Program-made: the position numbers and the translations under genes
Assembly (NCBI RefSeq): GCF_007678455.1
Contig: NZ_VEEP01000006.1
Location: 186,001 to 250,000 of the forward strand
From: Cytobacillus oceanisediminis 2691
GTDB lineage: Bacteria; Bacillota; Bacilli; Bacillales; Cytobacillaceae
Direction: 5' to 3'
DNA: 64,000 bases
Shown here: piece after piece, positions 1 to 8,714 of the stretch
How positions within the stretch are numbered: position 1 is the first letter of the stretch
How the letters are laid out: the number at the start of each line of letters is the position of its first letter
Notes under the pieces: model-generated
What the model saw: the letters and a program-made list of their open reading frames with translations, nothing else
The model's database searches: none
What the model was told of the DNA's origin: nothing

Positions 1-362
1 CAAAAACTTACTCCATCAAGGAACCATTTAAATAATTCTTCACCAAAACTAGTGAATATTATAACAAGAAGTAAATCTATAACGAAAGTGCCAATAAGTA
101 ATGTCGAAAAAAAGGTACGAAAATCCCTTCCGGCACTCTCGTACTCATAATAAGTTTTTTTAATTGTCACGACCTGACCAAGACCAAGAATACTTATCAT
201 AATCGACTTAAATAAAAGCAACAGTGAAACAGCGCCAAATTGCTCTACAGTCAAATAATTTGCATAGACAGGGAGCAAAGCAACATTTAAGCCTTTAGAT
301 AACAAGGCGGCAATAATATAAATTATTCCATTGATACCAATACTTCTTATATCCTTATTCAC
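1..362 (-). CDS. Polysaccharide flippase (Wzx-like), N-terminal part only
   Basis: Translation of the minus strand from a GTG at 362 gives an uninterrupted, strongly hydrophobic N-terminus that runs off the left edge. It starts MNKDIRSIGINGIIYIIAAL and continues with alternating membrane stretches, as in the MATE/Wzx oligosaccharide flippases, whose first helix often carries such a SIG.NGIIYI-type sequence. The start overlaps the stop of the acetyltransferase gene by 8 bp, so the two are translationally coupled in one exopolysaccharide operon. Such proteins move lipid-linked repeat units across the membrane. The family call rests on about 120 residues and context; a lipid II flippase-like or O-antigen transporter name would be equivalent. 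Confidence 0.7.
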   Translation of the reverse strand, partial: MNKDIRSIGINGIIYIIAALLSKGLNVALLPVYANYLTVEQFGAVSLLLLFKSIMISILGLGQVVTIKKTYYEYESAGRDFRTFFSTLLIGTFVIDLLLVIIFTSFGEELFKWFLDGVSF

Positions 363-1023
363 TGTGTTTACTTAACCCTCTTTTTTTAATTTCATCTAGA
401 ATACTTGCATTCAATTCAGTTTGAAATAAATCTATATTATTTTTAATTTGCTCCCTTGGCCAATCCCACCAAGAGAGCTTTTCTAACAACCCAATTTCAC
501 TCTCAGTAAAACGGTACCTAATAATTTTCGCAGGGACACCAGCTACGATCGCGTATGGCGGAACATCTTTTGTTACTACTGACCCTGCCCCTATTATGGC
601 ACCATTTCCGATATCTATTCCAGGAACTACGACACTGTTACAACCAATCCATACATCATTTCCAACTTTCGTGCGTACTTTATGTTGAGTATTTTCATTT
701 ACAAAATAACCGGCATATGGAACGTAAGGGAAAGCATGAGTAGTAATATTTTTGACAGGGTGATTCGTAGCTCCTATAGTAACATCCCAAGATATTGAGC
801 AAAATTTCCCTATATCGCAATAATTCACTTTAGAATATCTGCCAATAGAGGTATACTCTCCTACTGAAGAATGGACTAAAGAAGCATGATGGGATATGAT
901 AGCCCCTAAATCAATTTTTGATTCAGAAACATCAGCTTTCCAATTTAATTGTACGCCTTTTTTTCTATAAGACAGAAATGTTTTAATTTTATAGAATTGA
1001 TGTTTGATTTTTTTAAATAACAC
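355..1023 (-). CDS. Hexapeptide-repeat (CatB/WcaF-type) O-acetyltransferase
   Basis: 222 residues. The middle carries left-handed beta-helix hexapeptide repeats (IGRYSKVNYCDIGKF, then VGNDVWIGCNSVVVPGIDIG and IGAGSVVTKDVPPYAIVAG), ending in the PAKIIRYRF motif typical of xenobiotic/CatB-type acyltransferases. The motif TIGATNHP contains the expected catalytic His. The start is a GTG at 1023 with an AAAGGGATG ribosome binding site seven bases upstream. The gene sits 21 bp after a pyruvyl transferase gene and overlaps the flippase gene, so it probably acetylates a sugar of the exopolysaccharide repeat, using acetyl-CoA in the cytoplasm. The exact acceptor sugar cannot be read from sequence. Confidence 0.85.
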   Translation of the reverse strand: MLFKKIKHQFYKIKTFLSYRKKGVQLNWKADVSESKIDLGAIISHHASLVHSSVGEYTSIGRYSKVNYCDIGKFCSISWDVTIGATNHPVKNITTHAFPYVPYAGYFVNENTQHKVRTKVGNDVWIGCNSVVVPGIDIGNGAIIGAGSVVTKDVPPYAIVAGVPAKIIRYRFTESEIGLLEKLSWWDWPREQIKNNIDLFQTELNASILDEIKKRGLSKHSE

Positions 1024-1044
1024 TAGTCAACATCCCTTTAATAA

Positions 1045-2163
1045 CTAAATCGATTCAATAAACTGCTTCATATTTTTGTAATACCCATCAATCACTTCGT
1101 CAATTCCATTAAAACGGTTAAATCCATTGTGGATTTCTTCCTTCATATAGGAAATGACTTCATCGCTAATATCATTTTTCGCTTTGAAATTACCGATTGA
1201 TTTATTAATGCCTTTTTTAATCCATTTATTCTGGAACTTAACAGAAGCATTTCCGATTGAATTACTCTTATATGCATTAATTCCGCTTAAATTGAGTAAA
1301 TTGCAAAAACCAGTACCGCGTCCATCTTCATTGATTAAGAAACTTGGTTTTCTTTCGCTTAAGAAATAGAGATGTGCATGAACTCTATACCCAATATGAA
1401 GGTCAGTTTCACTGTAAAAATCAATTTTGGATAGATCACTTGAAGTATCCATTACTTCTAATCCAAGTCTTTCTGCCTCTTGTGCCATCTTTTCAAGGTG
1501 GATTCCCTCGAGCAATCCAGTGCCCTCTTCCCTACCGGTACCTCTATGGAAAGAAGCATAGATTTTTGCATCTGGAAATTCTTTCTTTAATGATTCCATT
1601 AGGCGAATGCTCTGATTTGCATACAGAGGATCCTGTGGCGTAGTGAATACAATCGTTTTAATTTCAGAAGGTTTACGTACACCCGTATTCAAGTATTCAA
1701 GATTATACAACACTGGACATCCAGTCATATTAATAGGATTAATCCCATTCATTTCAACTACTCTTTTTGTGAAATAATCACGGCAGCTAAGACCATTGTT
1801 TTGGGCTGCTTTGTTAAGTAATGCTTTTGCACTCTCGGTAAATTTGTAATTATTCATAACCTCCTGGTCACCAGTTACACCGTACCACCCTGCGCCAAGG
1901 ATATATATAGGGACCTTAATATCATCAAGGTTCTTTGTTAAGGGGTACACATTCGGATACATATCTTGTTTATATCCTGGCCCACCACAAATGATGATAC
2001 CATTTGATTGATTAACAATATCGAGTTTTTCATCAAGTGGTTCCCAAGAATTAAACTCTTTAAATTCTTCTGTAGGCTTCAAATGTTTTAAAAGTTTTAA
2101 AGAGCGGTCTCTAATAAGAAAATCGCCCACATTCTTTTTCGCGCCAGTCAATACAATATACAT
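1045..2163 (-). CDS. Polysaccharide pyruvyl transferase family protein
   Basis: 372 residues, resembling the polysaccharide pyruvyl transferase family (PF04230; WcaK/CsaB type). It opens with MYIVLTGAKKNVGDFLIRD, the glycine-rich N-terminal strand-loop of the family, and has IIICGGPGYKQD and the C-terminal IGYRVHAHLYFLSERKP motif (the R.H motif near the PEP-binding site). Such enzymes add a ketal-linked pyruvate from phosphoenolpyruvate to a sugar, giving an acidic polymer. An AAAGGAAG ribosome binding site precedes the ATG. Its place between the initiating sugar transferase and an acetyltransferase suggests that the repeat unit carries both pyruvyl and acetyl decorations. Substrate unknown. 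Confidence 0.85.
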   Translation of the reverse strand: MYIVLTGAKKNVGDFLIRDRSLKLLKHLKPTEEFKEFNSWEPLDEKLDIVNQSNGIIICGGPGYKQDMYPNVYPLTKNLDDIKVPIYILGAGWYGVTGDQEVMNNYKFTESAKALLNKAAQNNGLSCRDYFTKRVVEMNGINPINMTGCPVLYNLEYLNTGVRKPSEIKTIVFTTPQDPLYANQSIRLMESLKKEFPDAKIYASFHRGTGREEGTGLLEGIHLEKMAQEAERLGLEVMDTSSDLSKIDFYSETDLHIGYRVHAHLYFLSERKPSFLINEDGRGTGFCNLLNLSGINAYKSNSIGNASVKFQNKWIKKGINKSIGNFKAKNDISDEVISYMKEEIHNGFNRFNGIDEVIDGYYKNMKQFIESI

Positions 2164-2196
2164 GTTATCTTCCTTTCAGTTCCTCTAAGCAGTATT

Positions 2197-2874
2197 TTAA
2201 TAAGCATTCTTGGAAGCTACAATTTCCCTGAAAGTTTTAAAGATAATTTTCAGATCGAATAAAACGCTTCTCTTTTTGATGTATTCTAAGTCCAAATTGA
2301 CCATTTCTTTAAACCCTAAATTGTTCCTTCCGCTTACCTGCCATAAACCAGTACATCCTGGAGTTACCATCAGCCTTTGTTTATCATACTCTGTATACTC
2401 ATCGACTTCTCTTGGTAAAGGAGGCCTTGGACCAACTAGGCTCATCTCACCTTTAACTACATTCCACAATTGAGGCAATTCATCAATGCTGGTTTTACGG
2501 ATGAATTTACCTATCCTAGTTATGCGCGGGTCTTCTTTCATTTTAAACATTGCTCCAGACACTTCATTCCTATCCAATAGCTTTTGAAGAATATTCTCCG
2601 CATCTATTACCATTGAACGGAATTTATACATTTGAAACACTTTACCATTACGACCGACTCGAGTTTGCTTAAAAAAAATCGGGCCTTTTTGGTCCTCTAA
2701 TTTAATTAGCAACGCAATAAATAGAAATAGCGGGGCCAAAATGATTAGTCCCATTAACGCACCTACAAAGTCAATCTTCCTTTTTAGAAAGCTATAAACC
2801 TTTTTTTCTTCTATTTCATTACTATATATATAGGAAGCTTGTATGCTATCAATTCTTGAATCCTGTAATCCCAT
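2197..2874 (-). CDS. Initiating undecaprenyl-phosphate sugar phosphotransferase
   Basis: 225 residues, PF02397 bacterial sugar transferase (TuaA/EpsL/WcaJ C-terminal type). A single hydrophobic hairpin (about residues 31-55, VGALMGLIILAPLFLFIALL) is followed by the catalytic cytoplasmic domain with KQTRVGRNGKVFQMYKFRSM, then DELPQLWNVVKGEMSLVGPRP and GLWQVSGRN. These are the monotopic phosphoglycosyl transferase motifs. It lacks the N-terminal multi-spanning domain of polytopic members. It would transfer a sugar-1-phosphate from UDP-sugar to undecaprenyl phosphate, starting the repeat unit. It lies 20 bp downstream of galU, fitting UDP-glucose or UDP-galactose as donor, though this is inference. 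Confidence 0.9.
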   Translation of the reverse strand: MGLQDSRIDSIQASYIYSNEIEEKKVYSFLKRKIDFVGALMGLIILAPLFLFIALLIKLEDQKGPIFFKQTRVGRNGKVFQMYKFRSMVIDAENILQKLLDRNEVSGAMFKMKEDPRITRIGKFIRKTSIDELPQLWNVVKGEMSLVGPRPPLPREVDEYTEYDKQRLMVTPGCTGLWQVSGRNNLGFKEMVNLDLEYIKKRSVLFDLKIIFKTFREIVASKNAY

Positions 2875-2894
2875 AAGTATTGTTTCACATCCTA

Positions 2895-3779
2895 CTATTT
2901 AGTGAGAAATTTCTTTTCCTTTTGTAGTGTATCCTGTAAGTACTGCAGTATTTCTTCCTTCAACTCAGGCCTTTGTAAAGCAAATTCTATACTTGTTTTT
3001 AGGAAACCAGGAACTTCTCCTACATCATGTCGCACCCCTTGGAAATTATATGCGAATACCTTATTCCCAAAAGTTAAATGGTTAATAGCATCCGTTAACT
3101 GTATTTCTCCACCAGCACCAATTTCCTGCTGTTCAAGATATTCAAAAACTTCAGGAGTTAAAACATATCTCCCCATAATTGCCATATTCGATGGGGGATT
3201 ACTTTTAGGTTTTTCCACAAGTTTAGAAACTTCAAAAAGTCTTCCTTTTTGGTTCCCGCTGTCAATGATGCCATATCTTGATGTTTCTTCATGTGGAACT
3301 TCCTGTACTCCAACAACACTAGAATTTGTTATTTCATATTGTTGTATTAGTTGTTTTATACAAGGTTCCTCAGCTTGAACAATATCATCTCCAAGTAATA
3401 CAGCAAAGGGCTCATCACCAATGAATTTTCGCGCACACCATACAGCATGACCCAGACCCTTTGGCTCTTTTTGCCTGATATAGTGAATATCCACCATGGA
3501 TGGCTGTCTAACTTTTTCAAGAATATCAAACTTTCCTTTTTCCACAAGATTTTGCTCTAGTTCAAACGAGTTATCAAAATGGTCTTCTATTGCTCTTTTT
3601 CCTTTGCCCGTTACAATTATAATATCCTCGATCCCTGCCGCTACAGCTTCTTCTATTATATATTGAATAGTAGGCTTATCCACGATAGGCAACATTTCTT
3701 TTGGCATTGCCTTGGTTGCTGGCAGAAAACGGGTTCCTAATCCAGCAGCAGGAATTATAGCCTTTTTAACTTTTTTCAA
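2895..3779 (-). CDS. galU: UTP-glucose-1-phosphate uridylyltransferase
   Basis: 294 residues from a TTG at 3779. That start is preferred because an AAGGTGGGG ribosome binding site lies five bases upstream and the protein then begins [20 protein letters not shown], matching the GalU/GtaB family; a longer frame upstream adds 8 residues without support. The nucleotidyltransferase signature [19 protein letters not shown], the VLLGDD motif and the C-terminal [18 protein letters not shown] are all present. It makes UDP-glucose from UTP and glucose-1-phosphate. It is first in the exopolysaccharide operon and supplies nucleotide sugar to it. A housekeeping galU probably exists elsewhere. Confidence 0.95.
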   Translation of the reverse strand: MKKVKKAIIPAAGLGTRFLPATKAMPKEMLPIVDKPTIQYIIEEAVAAGIEDIIIVTGKGKRAIEDHFDNSFELEQNLVEKGKFDILEKVRQPSMVDIHYIRQKEPKGLGHAVWCARKFIGDEPFAVLLGDDIVQAEEPCIKQLIQQYEITNSSVVGVQEVPHEETSRYGIIDSGNQKGRLFEVSKLVEKPKSNPPSNMAIMGRYVLTPEVFEYLEQQEIGAGGEIQLTDAINHLTFGNKVFAYNFQGVRHDVGEVPGFLKTSIEFALQRPELKEEILQYLQDTLQKEKKFLTK

Positions 3780-3929
3780 GTAAACCCCACCTTTGAAACA
3801 CAATTATAATTTATTCGTAACAATCGAAATCACCAAAACAGTTTAGCATACATCCCTTTTTCCAACAATGGAAATTTTTCTCTGATTAGAACACTAAATA
3901 ATGCTTACCATTACATTTTATTACAAAAA

Positions 3930-3971
3930 CCTAATAATTCAACCATCTTTCGACGATTACCAATTATTAGG
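3930..3971 (-). promoter_or_regulatory. Inverted repeat in the exopolysaccharide operon leader
   Basis: Ten-base perfect arms (CCTAATAATT at 3930-3939, AATTATTAGG at 3962-3971) separated by 22 bases, upstream of galU. No T-run follows on the minus strand, so it is not a simple terminator. It could form a hairpin in the galU leader RNA. Function inferred only. Confidence 0.4.
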
Positions 3972-4019
3972 CACTTTAAACTTATGTTACATATTTGTGA
4001 CAACCCTCAAAATAAAATT

Positions 4020-4067
4020 AAACTTTTCGGCATTTTAATTATACTACTATTCTTCTTCGAAAAGTTT
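4020..4067 (-). promoter_or_regulatory. Second inverted repeat upstream of galU, with TATAAT inside
   Basis: Ten-base arms AAACTTTTCG (4020-4029) and CGAAAAGTTT (4058-4067). Read on the minus strand, the loop contains AGTATAATTA, a good -10-like element at about 4037-4042, but no convincing -35 at 17 bp. Together with the repeat at 3930-3971 this marks the 3780-4104 intergenic stretch as structured regulatory DNA. I see no gene in it. Confidence 0.35.
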
Positions 4068-4104
4068 AAAGATTATAGCAATTTGGCAGATTAAAAAGCA
4101 AAAA

Positions 4105-4140
4105 CTTGTAGATACATCAGCACAGCAGATCATCTACAAG
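4105..4140 (-). terminator. Rho-independent terminator of the CWB2/DMFase-like gene
   Basis: Arms CTTGTAGAT and ATCTACAAG. On the minus strand the stem is followed by TTTTTGCTTTTT. It lies 53 bp past the stop of the gene ending at 4193 and separates it from the exopolysaccharide operon. Confidence 0.8.
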
Positions 4141-4192
4141 CTATTAGGATATTTGTATAACTATTAATGTTTGGTCAAAAACATTTAATTTT

Positions 4193-6367
4193 TTATCTAT
4201 TTTTAAATTCACCCAAAACATTATTCATAATCCTAGTAAGTTTAGCATCCACTGCCAAGCTCCCCCCAAAGGTAATCGAACCAGTAGAAAATACACCCCC
4301 GCCTCCGGGATGATCATAATAAACCATATGTGCCCCTGCACCGATTGTATTAGTTCCTTTTGCGAGTATGATAGCATTCTTTGGCGTATATCTGTCCGCC
4401 TGGTCAGTTTCCCAGCCGGATGCCCCTCCTGTTGAATTGTTTATTTTGTTTAGACCCTGTGTACCGATTAGGTCTCCATTTTTTATGCCTGTGTTAGCAA
4501 AAATCCAGTGGTCTGCATTGCTCACCTTATATGGAGCAGGTACAGAAAACCCTGTTGATCTGTAGCCAACTCCTATTAGTGCTGTTTCTGGCTTTCCAGT
4601 TTGATAAAACAAGCCTCCGCGTTCACCTGTAAATGAGTGTTTGCCGCCATCTTTTCTTACTTCAATCTGATCACTCTTTAGAGCAGCCCTCCAATAGATT
4701 CCGTTTCCTGAAAGATATAATACATTGCCTCCATTTTTCAGATGGTTTTGAAGTCCGTCATACATTCGGGTTGACCAATATTCACTATGGGTGCTAATGA
4801 TAATGGTTTTGAATTTACGGATAAGGGCTGGATTATCGTTAAAGTCCCTTTCGGTAAACATGCTGTATGAATGGTTATTCCTCTCTAGCCAGCCTATTAT
4901 ATGCTTTTCACCGTTAGCGAGGTGTCCTATATTTCCGGATGGATCTGCACCGGGGTTAGGTCTGTCAAAACTGACAAATTCATTATATTTTCTTGCTCCA
5001 TTTACAATACTGTAGCTGTACAAACTCTTCCCGCCCCAGCTGTTGTATGCTTGCCAGGTATTTGTCGATGCCAATACTCCGATATCCGTAAAGGCAGGCG
5101 TTTTTTCCTTTACAATGAAGGTTATAAAAAAGCTATTTGCGCCATCGTATACCTTTGCCGCATACATACCAGTACTCCAACTGGACGGTATCGTGAACTT
5201 ATAAGCAGTATCCCAAAGTGCCCCCTCTTTATAGGCATCATTGAAATAATTTTGAACGGTACCTTTAATATTATTATTTATGCTGGAAACTATTTTTTCC
5301 TCTTTACCATATCTCATAAAATCTATTGAAAAATTCGCCTGAGGAGAATGAATCTTTAATTCTATTGTCTCACCTGGATAATAGCTTAATTTATTCGAGT
5401 ACCCTTCAATTGAATGGGTATTTTTTATAGGATATAAGTTCCCGGCAACCGATTGCTGTACCGACGATGTTCCCCCAAGAACTGTGATAGATTCTGCATT
5501 ACCCGGAAGCAGTATTTTTTTTATGGACTCCGGCACATTTGCCGGCATCGTAAGAAGCATAGGGGCTTCCTGTTTCGCCGCAAGCACGGATCCGGTTAAG
5601 GCATCAGCGAAAGTTAAACCGGTTGAAATAAAGAACCGGTTGGTATTTAAATTTAAATCCTTAATCACGTTTGCAGACACTTCAAATCTGTCTTTTCCGC
5701 TTATCCGTTTTCTGCCTGGCAAGCTGTTAAATACCTCCGGCCCTACACTGCCCTCTCCTCCCACAACAATTACCTTTGTCCGTCCCTCCAATGCCTTTTT
5801 TGTTATATCCGGAAGACGGTCCTTTCCAGTCAAAAGAATCGGATAGCCGCTTCTTGCTGCATAAGGTGCAATCGATAAGGCGTCTGGGAATTTCAAACCA
5901 TTAGCGATAATGGCAGTATCAGAAGGCCCTAATGATCTTGAAATATTGGAGGATACCTCAAATCTGTCTTTCCCGCTTATTCTTGATGCAGCTATCCCCA
6001 TTTTCTCAAGTTCAGTCTTAATGCTATTAGAAATACTTGCTGGCCCTCCAACAAGGATCGCTTGTTTTGGGTTCAATCTACTCAGCTCTTTTTTCGTCTT
6101 ATCTGTCAGAATATCTGCCTGTGTCAATAGAACAGGCGCATTATCCTTATAAGCTAACGGCGTTACCGCAAGGGCATCTGCAAATGCTTTGTAGTTTGTT
6201 ATATATACCTTCTCGCTGCCGCCAGGCCACCCTTTTACGGCAACCTCAATAGCTACATCAAAACGGTCATTTCCACTTAACCTTGAAACGTTACCTTCCG
6301 CCGCTGCGTGCTTTGTACTTCCGAGTACAAAAAACACCAAAATAATAAACAACAGTTTCATCCTCAT
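4193..6367 (-). CDS. Exported CWB2-anchored protein with dimethylformamidase-like C-terminal domain
   Basis: 724 residues. A signal peptide (about 1-23) is followed by three cell-wall-binding type 2 repeats (about 29-315; PF04122), each starting with a (L/I)SG.DRF(D/E)V motif and containing (K/L).(F/A)(A/P)DAL. The C-terminal half (about 430-720) resembles the large domain of N,N-dimethylformamidase beta subunit (PF20254): STNTWQAYNSWGG, SFDRP, HSEYWS, NGGNVLYLSGNGIYWR. This region has a glutamine-amidotransferase-like fold in the family. The start is ATG at 6367 behind GGGGGAAG. It is divergent from a CWB2 subtilase across 188 bp. CWB2 holds proteins to wall polymers non-covalently. The enzymatic activity and substrate are unknown; amide hydrolysis is only suggested by homology. 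Confidence 0.8.
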   Translation of the reverse strand: MRMKLLFIILVFFVLGSTKHAAAEGNVSRLSGNDRFDVAIEVAVKGWPGGSEKVYITNYKAFADALAVTPLAYKDNAPVLLTQADILTDKTKKELSRLNPKQAILVGGPASISNSIKTELEKMGIAASRISGKDRFEVSSNISRSLGPSDTAIIANGLKFPDALSIAPYAARSGYPILLTGKDRLPDITKKALEGRTKVIVVGGEGSVGPEVFNSLPGRKRISGKDRFEVSANVIKDLNLNTNRFFISTGLTFADALTGSVLAAKQEAPMLLTMPANVPESIKKILLPGNAESITVLGGTSSVQQSVAGNLYPIKNTHSIEGYSNKLSYYPGETIELKIHSPQANFSIDFMRYGKEEKIVSSINNNIKGTVQNYFNDAYKEGALWDTAYKFTIPSSWSTGMYAAKVYDGANSFFITFIVKEKTPAFTDIGVLASTNTWQAYNSWGGKSLYSYSIVNGARKYNEFVSFDRPNPGADPSGNIGHLANGEKHIIGWLERNNHSYSMFTERDFNDNPALIRKFKTIIISTHSEYWSTRMYDGLQNHLKNGGNVLYLSGNGIYWRAALKSDQIEVRKDGGKHSFTGERGGLFYQTGKPETALIGVGYRSTGFSVPAPYKVSNADHWIFANTGIKNGDLIGTQGLNKINNSTGGASGWETDQADRYTPKNAIILAKGTNTIGAGAHMVYYDHPGGGGVFSTGSITFGGSLAVDAKLTRIMNNVLGEFKNR

Positions 6368-6555
6368 CCTAAAACTTCCCCCAAATATTATTCTCTATAT
6401 ATCTCCTTTTCTATTATCGGACCTTCTTCCTTAGCCTTAATTGAAATTAACAATTTAATTCCAATTAACTTTTAGACGATTTAGCCGATTAAAATAGTGA
6501 CTAATTTTTAAAAAAATTTCCCTCTGCACAGGATTACTATCAAAGGAGAAACATA

Positions 6556-8526
6556 ATGAAGATTAAGCTAATATCACTCACGTTTTTGACAACTTTTACT
6601 CTTTGTCTCCTGGTCACTCCCCAACAGGCGTTAGGTAAGGAAACAACTGAGAAAATTGTTCTTTTCAGGGATGCAGTTAACCGGCATTTAATTGAGTCAT
6701 ACGAGGGAGTCATTATCGAGGAGTATAAGAATATTCCCGCTGTAAAAATAAATATTAATGAAGCAAAAATATTATCACTACAGTCAAACTCACAAATTTT
6801 ATTAATTGAAGATGAGCAGAGAGTCGAAAAAAGCGGCCAAATGGTTGAGTGGGGAGTAAAAGCCATTCAAACCCAAAAAGCCTGGAACAGTCATTACACA
6901 GGCAAGAATGTAAAGGTTGCAATAATGGACAGCGGTATTTCTCCACATGAAGATTTAAAAATAGCAGGCGGCAAATCGTTTGTGTCCTATACTGCTTCTT
7001 ATAAAGATGATTCTGGACATGGAACCCACGTTGCCGGGATAGTAGGGGCACAGAACAACGGATTAGGCATCGTAGGAGTTGCGCCAGACGCCAGGTTATA
7101 TGCACTGAAGGTTTTAGACAGAAATGGGCAAGGCTATCTGTCCGATATGATCGCTGCAATCGATTGGGCAATTACTAATAATATGGATGTTTTAAATTTA
7201 AGCCTTGGCTCCATGGAACCTTCTTATGTACTGGAAAGAGCTCTGAATAAAGCTTATAAAAGCGGAATGTTGATTGTCGCCGCGGGAGGAAACGAAGGAA
7301 CGAGTACTGGCAATGGAGATAATGTTGCGTACCCTGCTAAATACCCTGCTGTAATTGCCGTGTCTGCAGTTGATCAAAATAAAGTTAGAGGGAGCTTCTC
7401 CGCAACGGGAAATGCTATTGAGTTTTCTGCACCGGGAGTGGGAATTGTAAGTACACATTTGGATAACAAATATGTCAGCTATTCCGGAACCTCCATGGCT
7501 ACCGCATTTGTAACAGGAAGCCTTGCATTATTGAAAGAAATGTACCCTGATTTATCTGCCTCTGCGCTGCGTGAAAAGCTGGGAAGGAATGCTCTGGATC
7601 TAGGGGCTTCTGGAAAAGATTCCTGGTATGGATTGGGGTTAGTCCAAACACCACTCACTCCGGAGAGGCTATCAGGTAAAGACCGCTTCGAGGTTTCCGC
7701 TAACATTTCCCAGAAAGGCTGGGATTCAGCTGATACTGTATTTATCAGCAATTATAATGCTTTCGCTGATGCTTTATCAGCAGCACCGTTAGCATACAAA
7801 TACAATTCACCTATCCTTTTGACTCAAGCTGGCAGCCTAAATCCAGTAACTAAACAGGAGATCACAAGATTAAAGGCTAAGAACATTGTGTTGATAGGCG
7901 GGAGTGGAAGTCTTAATGACTCGATTGCGAAAGAATTGAGGGGTATGGGAAAAAACGTAAGAAGGATTGGCGGACAAAACAGATTTGAAGTTTCAAAGAA
8001 CATTGCATTGGAATTAGGAACTTATCAGACCGCCATAGTAGCTAACGGCTTGAATTATCCTGATGCGTTGGCCATCGCACCATTTGCTGCAAAAAATGGA
8101 TTTCCTATATTGCTCACTCGTCCAGAAGCTGCTTCTAGGGAAACTTTAGAGGTAATCCAAAAGAAGAATGTCCAAAATACAATTATTGTGGGCGGAGAGG
8201 CAAGTGTGAGCAGAAATGTCTCCTATAAGATGCCGAAACCAGTTCGTATTGGCGGGAAAGACCGCTACGAGGTCGCATTGAATATATTTAATAAGTATTT
8301 CGCCAATACTGGGAAACTCTACTTTGCCACAGGAACAACTTTTGCAGATGCATTAACCGGATCCGTATTAATCACAAAGGAAAATGCCACCATCCTGCTT
8401 ACTGGAAAGGATACACTGCCGGGTTCAGTTTCAGACACTTTGGCAAAACGCAAGATCCAAACTTACATTATTTTAGGTGGAACAGGTTCAGTTGGCAGTA
8501 ACGTCCTATCTTCGCTTAGTAAATAA
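6556..8526 (+). CDS. Secreted subtilisin-family protease with C-terminal CWB2 wall anchor
   Basis: 656 residues. Signal peptide about 1-27, a short I9-like propeptide (about 30-90), then the S8 catalytic domain: Asp125 (MDSGIS), His155 (DSGHGTHVAG), oxyanion Asn in AAGGNEG, and Ser313 (SGTSMATAF). Three CWB2 repeats fill about 372-656, each with a GKDRFEV/GGQNRFEV/GGKDRYEV-like start. The mature protease is therefore predicted to be surface-held. It resembles the Vpr/Epr-like minor extracellular proteases. The order (enzyme first, anchor last) is the reverse of its divergent neighbour. AAAGGAG lies eight bases before the ATG. A terminator follows at 8533. Confidence 0.93.
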   Translation: MKIKLISLTFLTTFTLCLLVTPQQALGKETTEKIVLFRDAVNRHLIESYEGVIIEEYKNIPAVKININEAKILSLQSNSQILLIEDEQRVEKSGQMVEWGVKAIQTQKAWNSHYTGKNVKVAIMDSGISPHEDLKIAGGKSFVSYTASYKDDSGHGTHVAGIVGAQNNGLGIVGVAPDARLYALKVLDRNGQGYLSDMIAAIDWAITNNMDVLNLSLGSMEPSYVLERALNKAYKSGMLIVAAGGNEGTSTGNGDNVAYPAKYPAVIAVSAVDQNKVRGSFSATGNAIEFSAPGVGIVSTHLDNKYVSYSGTSMATAFVTGSLALLKEMYPDLSASALREKLGRNALDLGASGKDSWYGLGLVQTPLTPERLSGKDRFEVSANISQKGWDSADTVFISNYNAFADALSAAPLAYKYNSPILLTQAGSLNPVTKQEITRLKAKNIVLIGGSGSLNDSIAKELRGMGKNVRRIGGQNRFEVSKNIALELGTYQTAIVANGLNYPDALAIAPFAAKNGFPILLTRPEAASRETLEVIQKKNVQNTIIVGGEASVSRNVSYKMPKPVRIGGKDRYEVALNIFNKYFANTGKLYFATGTTFADALTGSVLITKENATILLTGKDTLPGSVSDTLAKRKIQTYIILGGTGSVGSNVLSSLSK

Positions 8527-8532
8527 CCGTTT

Positions 8533-8566
8533 AAAAAACCAGTTGCTAATCAATTGGTTTTTTATA
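8533..8566 (+). terminator. Terminator after the CWB2 subtilase gene
   Basis: Imperfect stem AAAAAACCAGTT / AATTGGTTTTTT with a seven-base loop, running directly into a T-run just after the stop codon at 8526. Confidence 0.7.
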
Positions 8567-8714
8567 TTTTAGAAAAAAATAGCGGATTTTGTCTAAAAGT
8601 ATTTGTATCTTAAAGAAATTAACCCATTTATACTATTTTTAGGAAAATAAAGGGAGGGATATTTAGGCTTTTTGTCATGTCCGGTAGAAAAATATCTTAT
8701 TAGGGGAAAAGAAG

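Noticed and set aside
2902-3378. Long open frame antisense to galU
   Set aside because: It is the mirror of a well-conserved gene, has no ribosome binding site and gives a Cys/Ser-rich nonsense-like product. Similar long antisense frames over the amidase (32375-32983), the ATPase (40293-40811), ArgH-like (37196-37732) and binding-protein genes were left out for the same reason.
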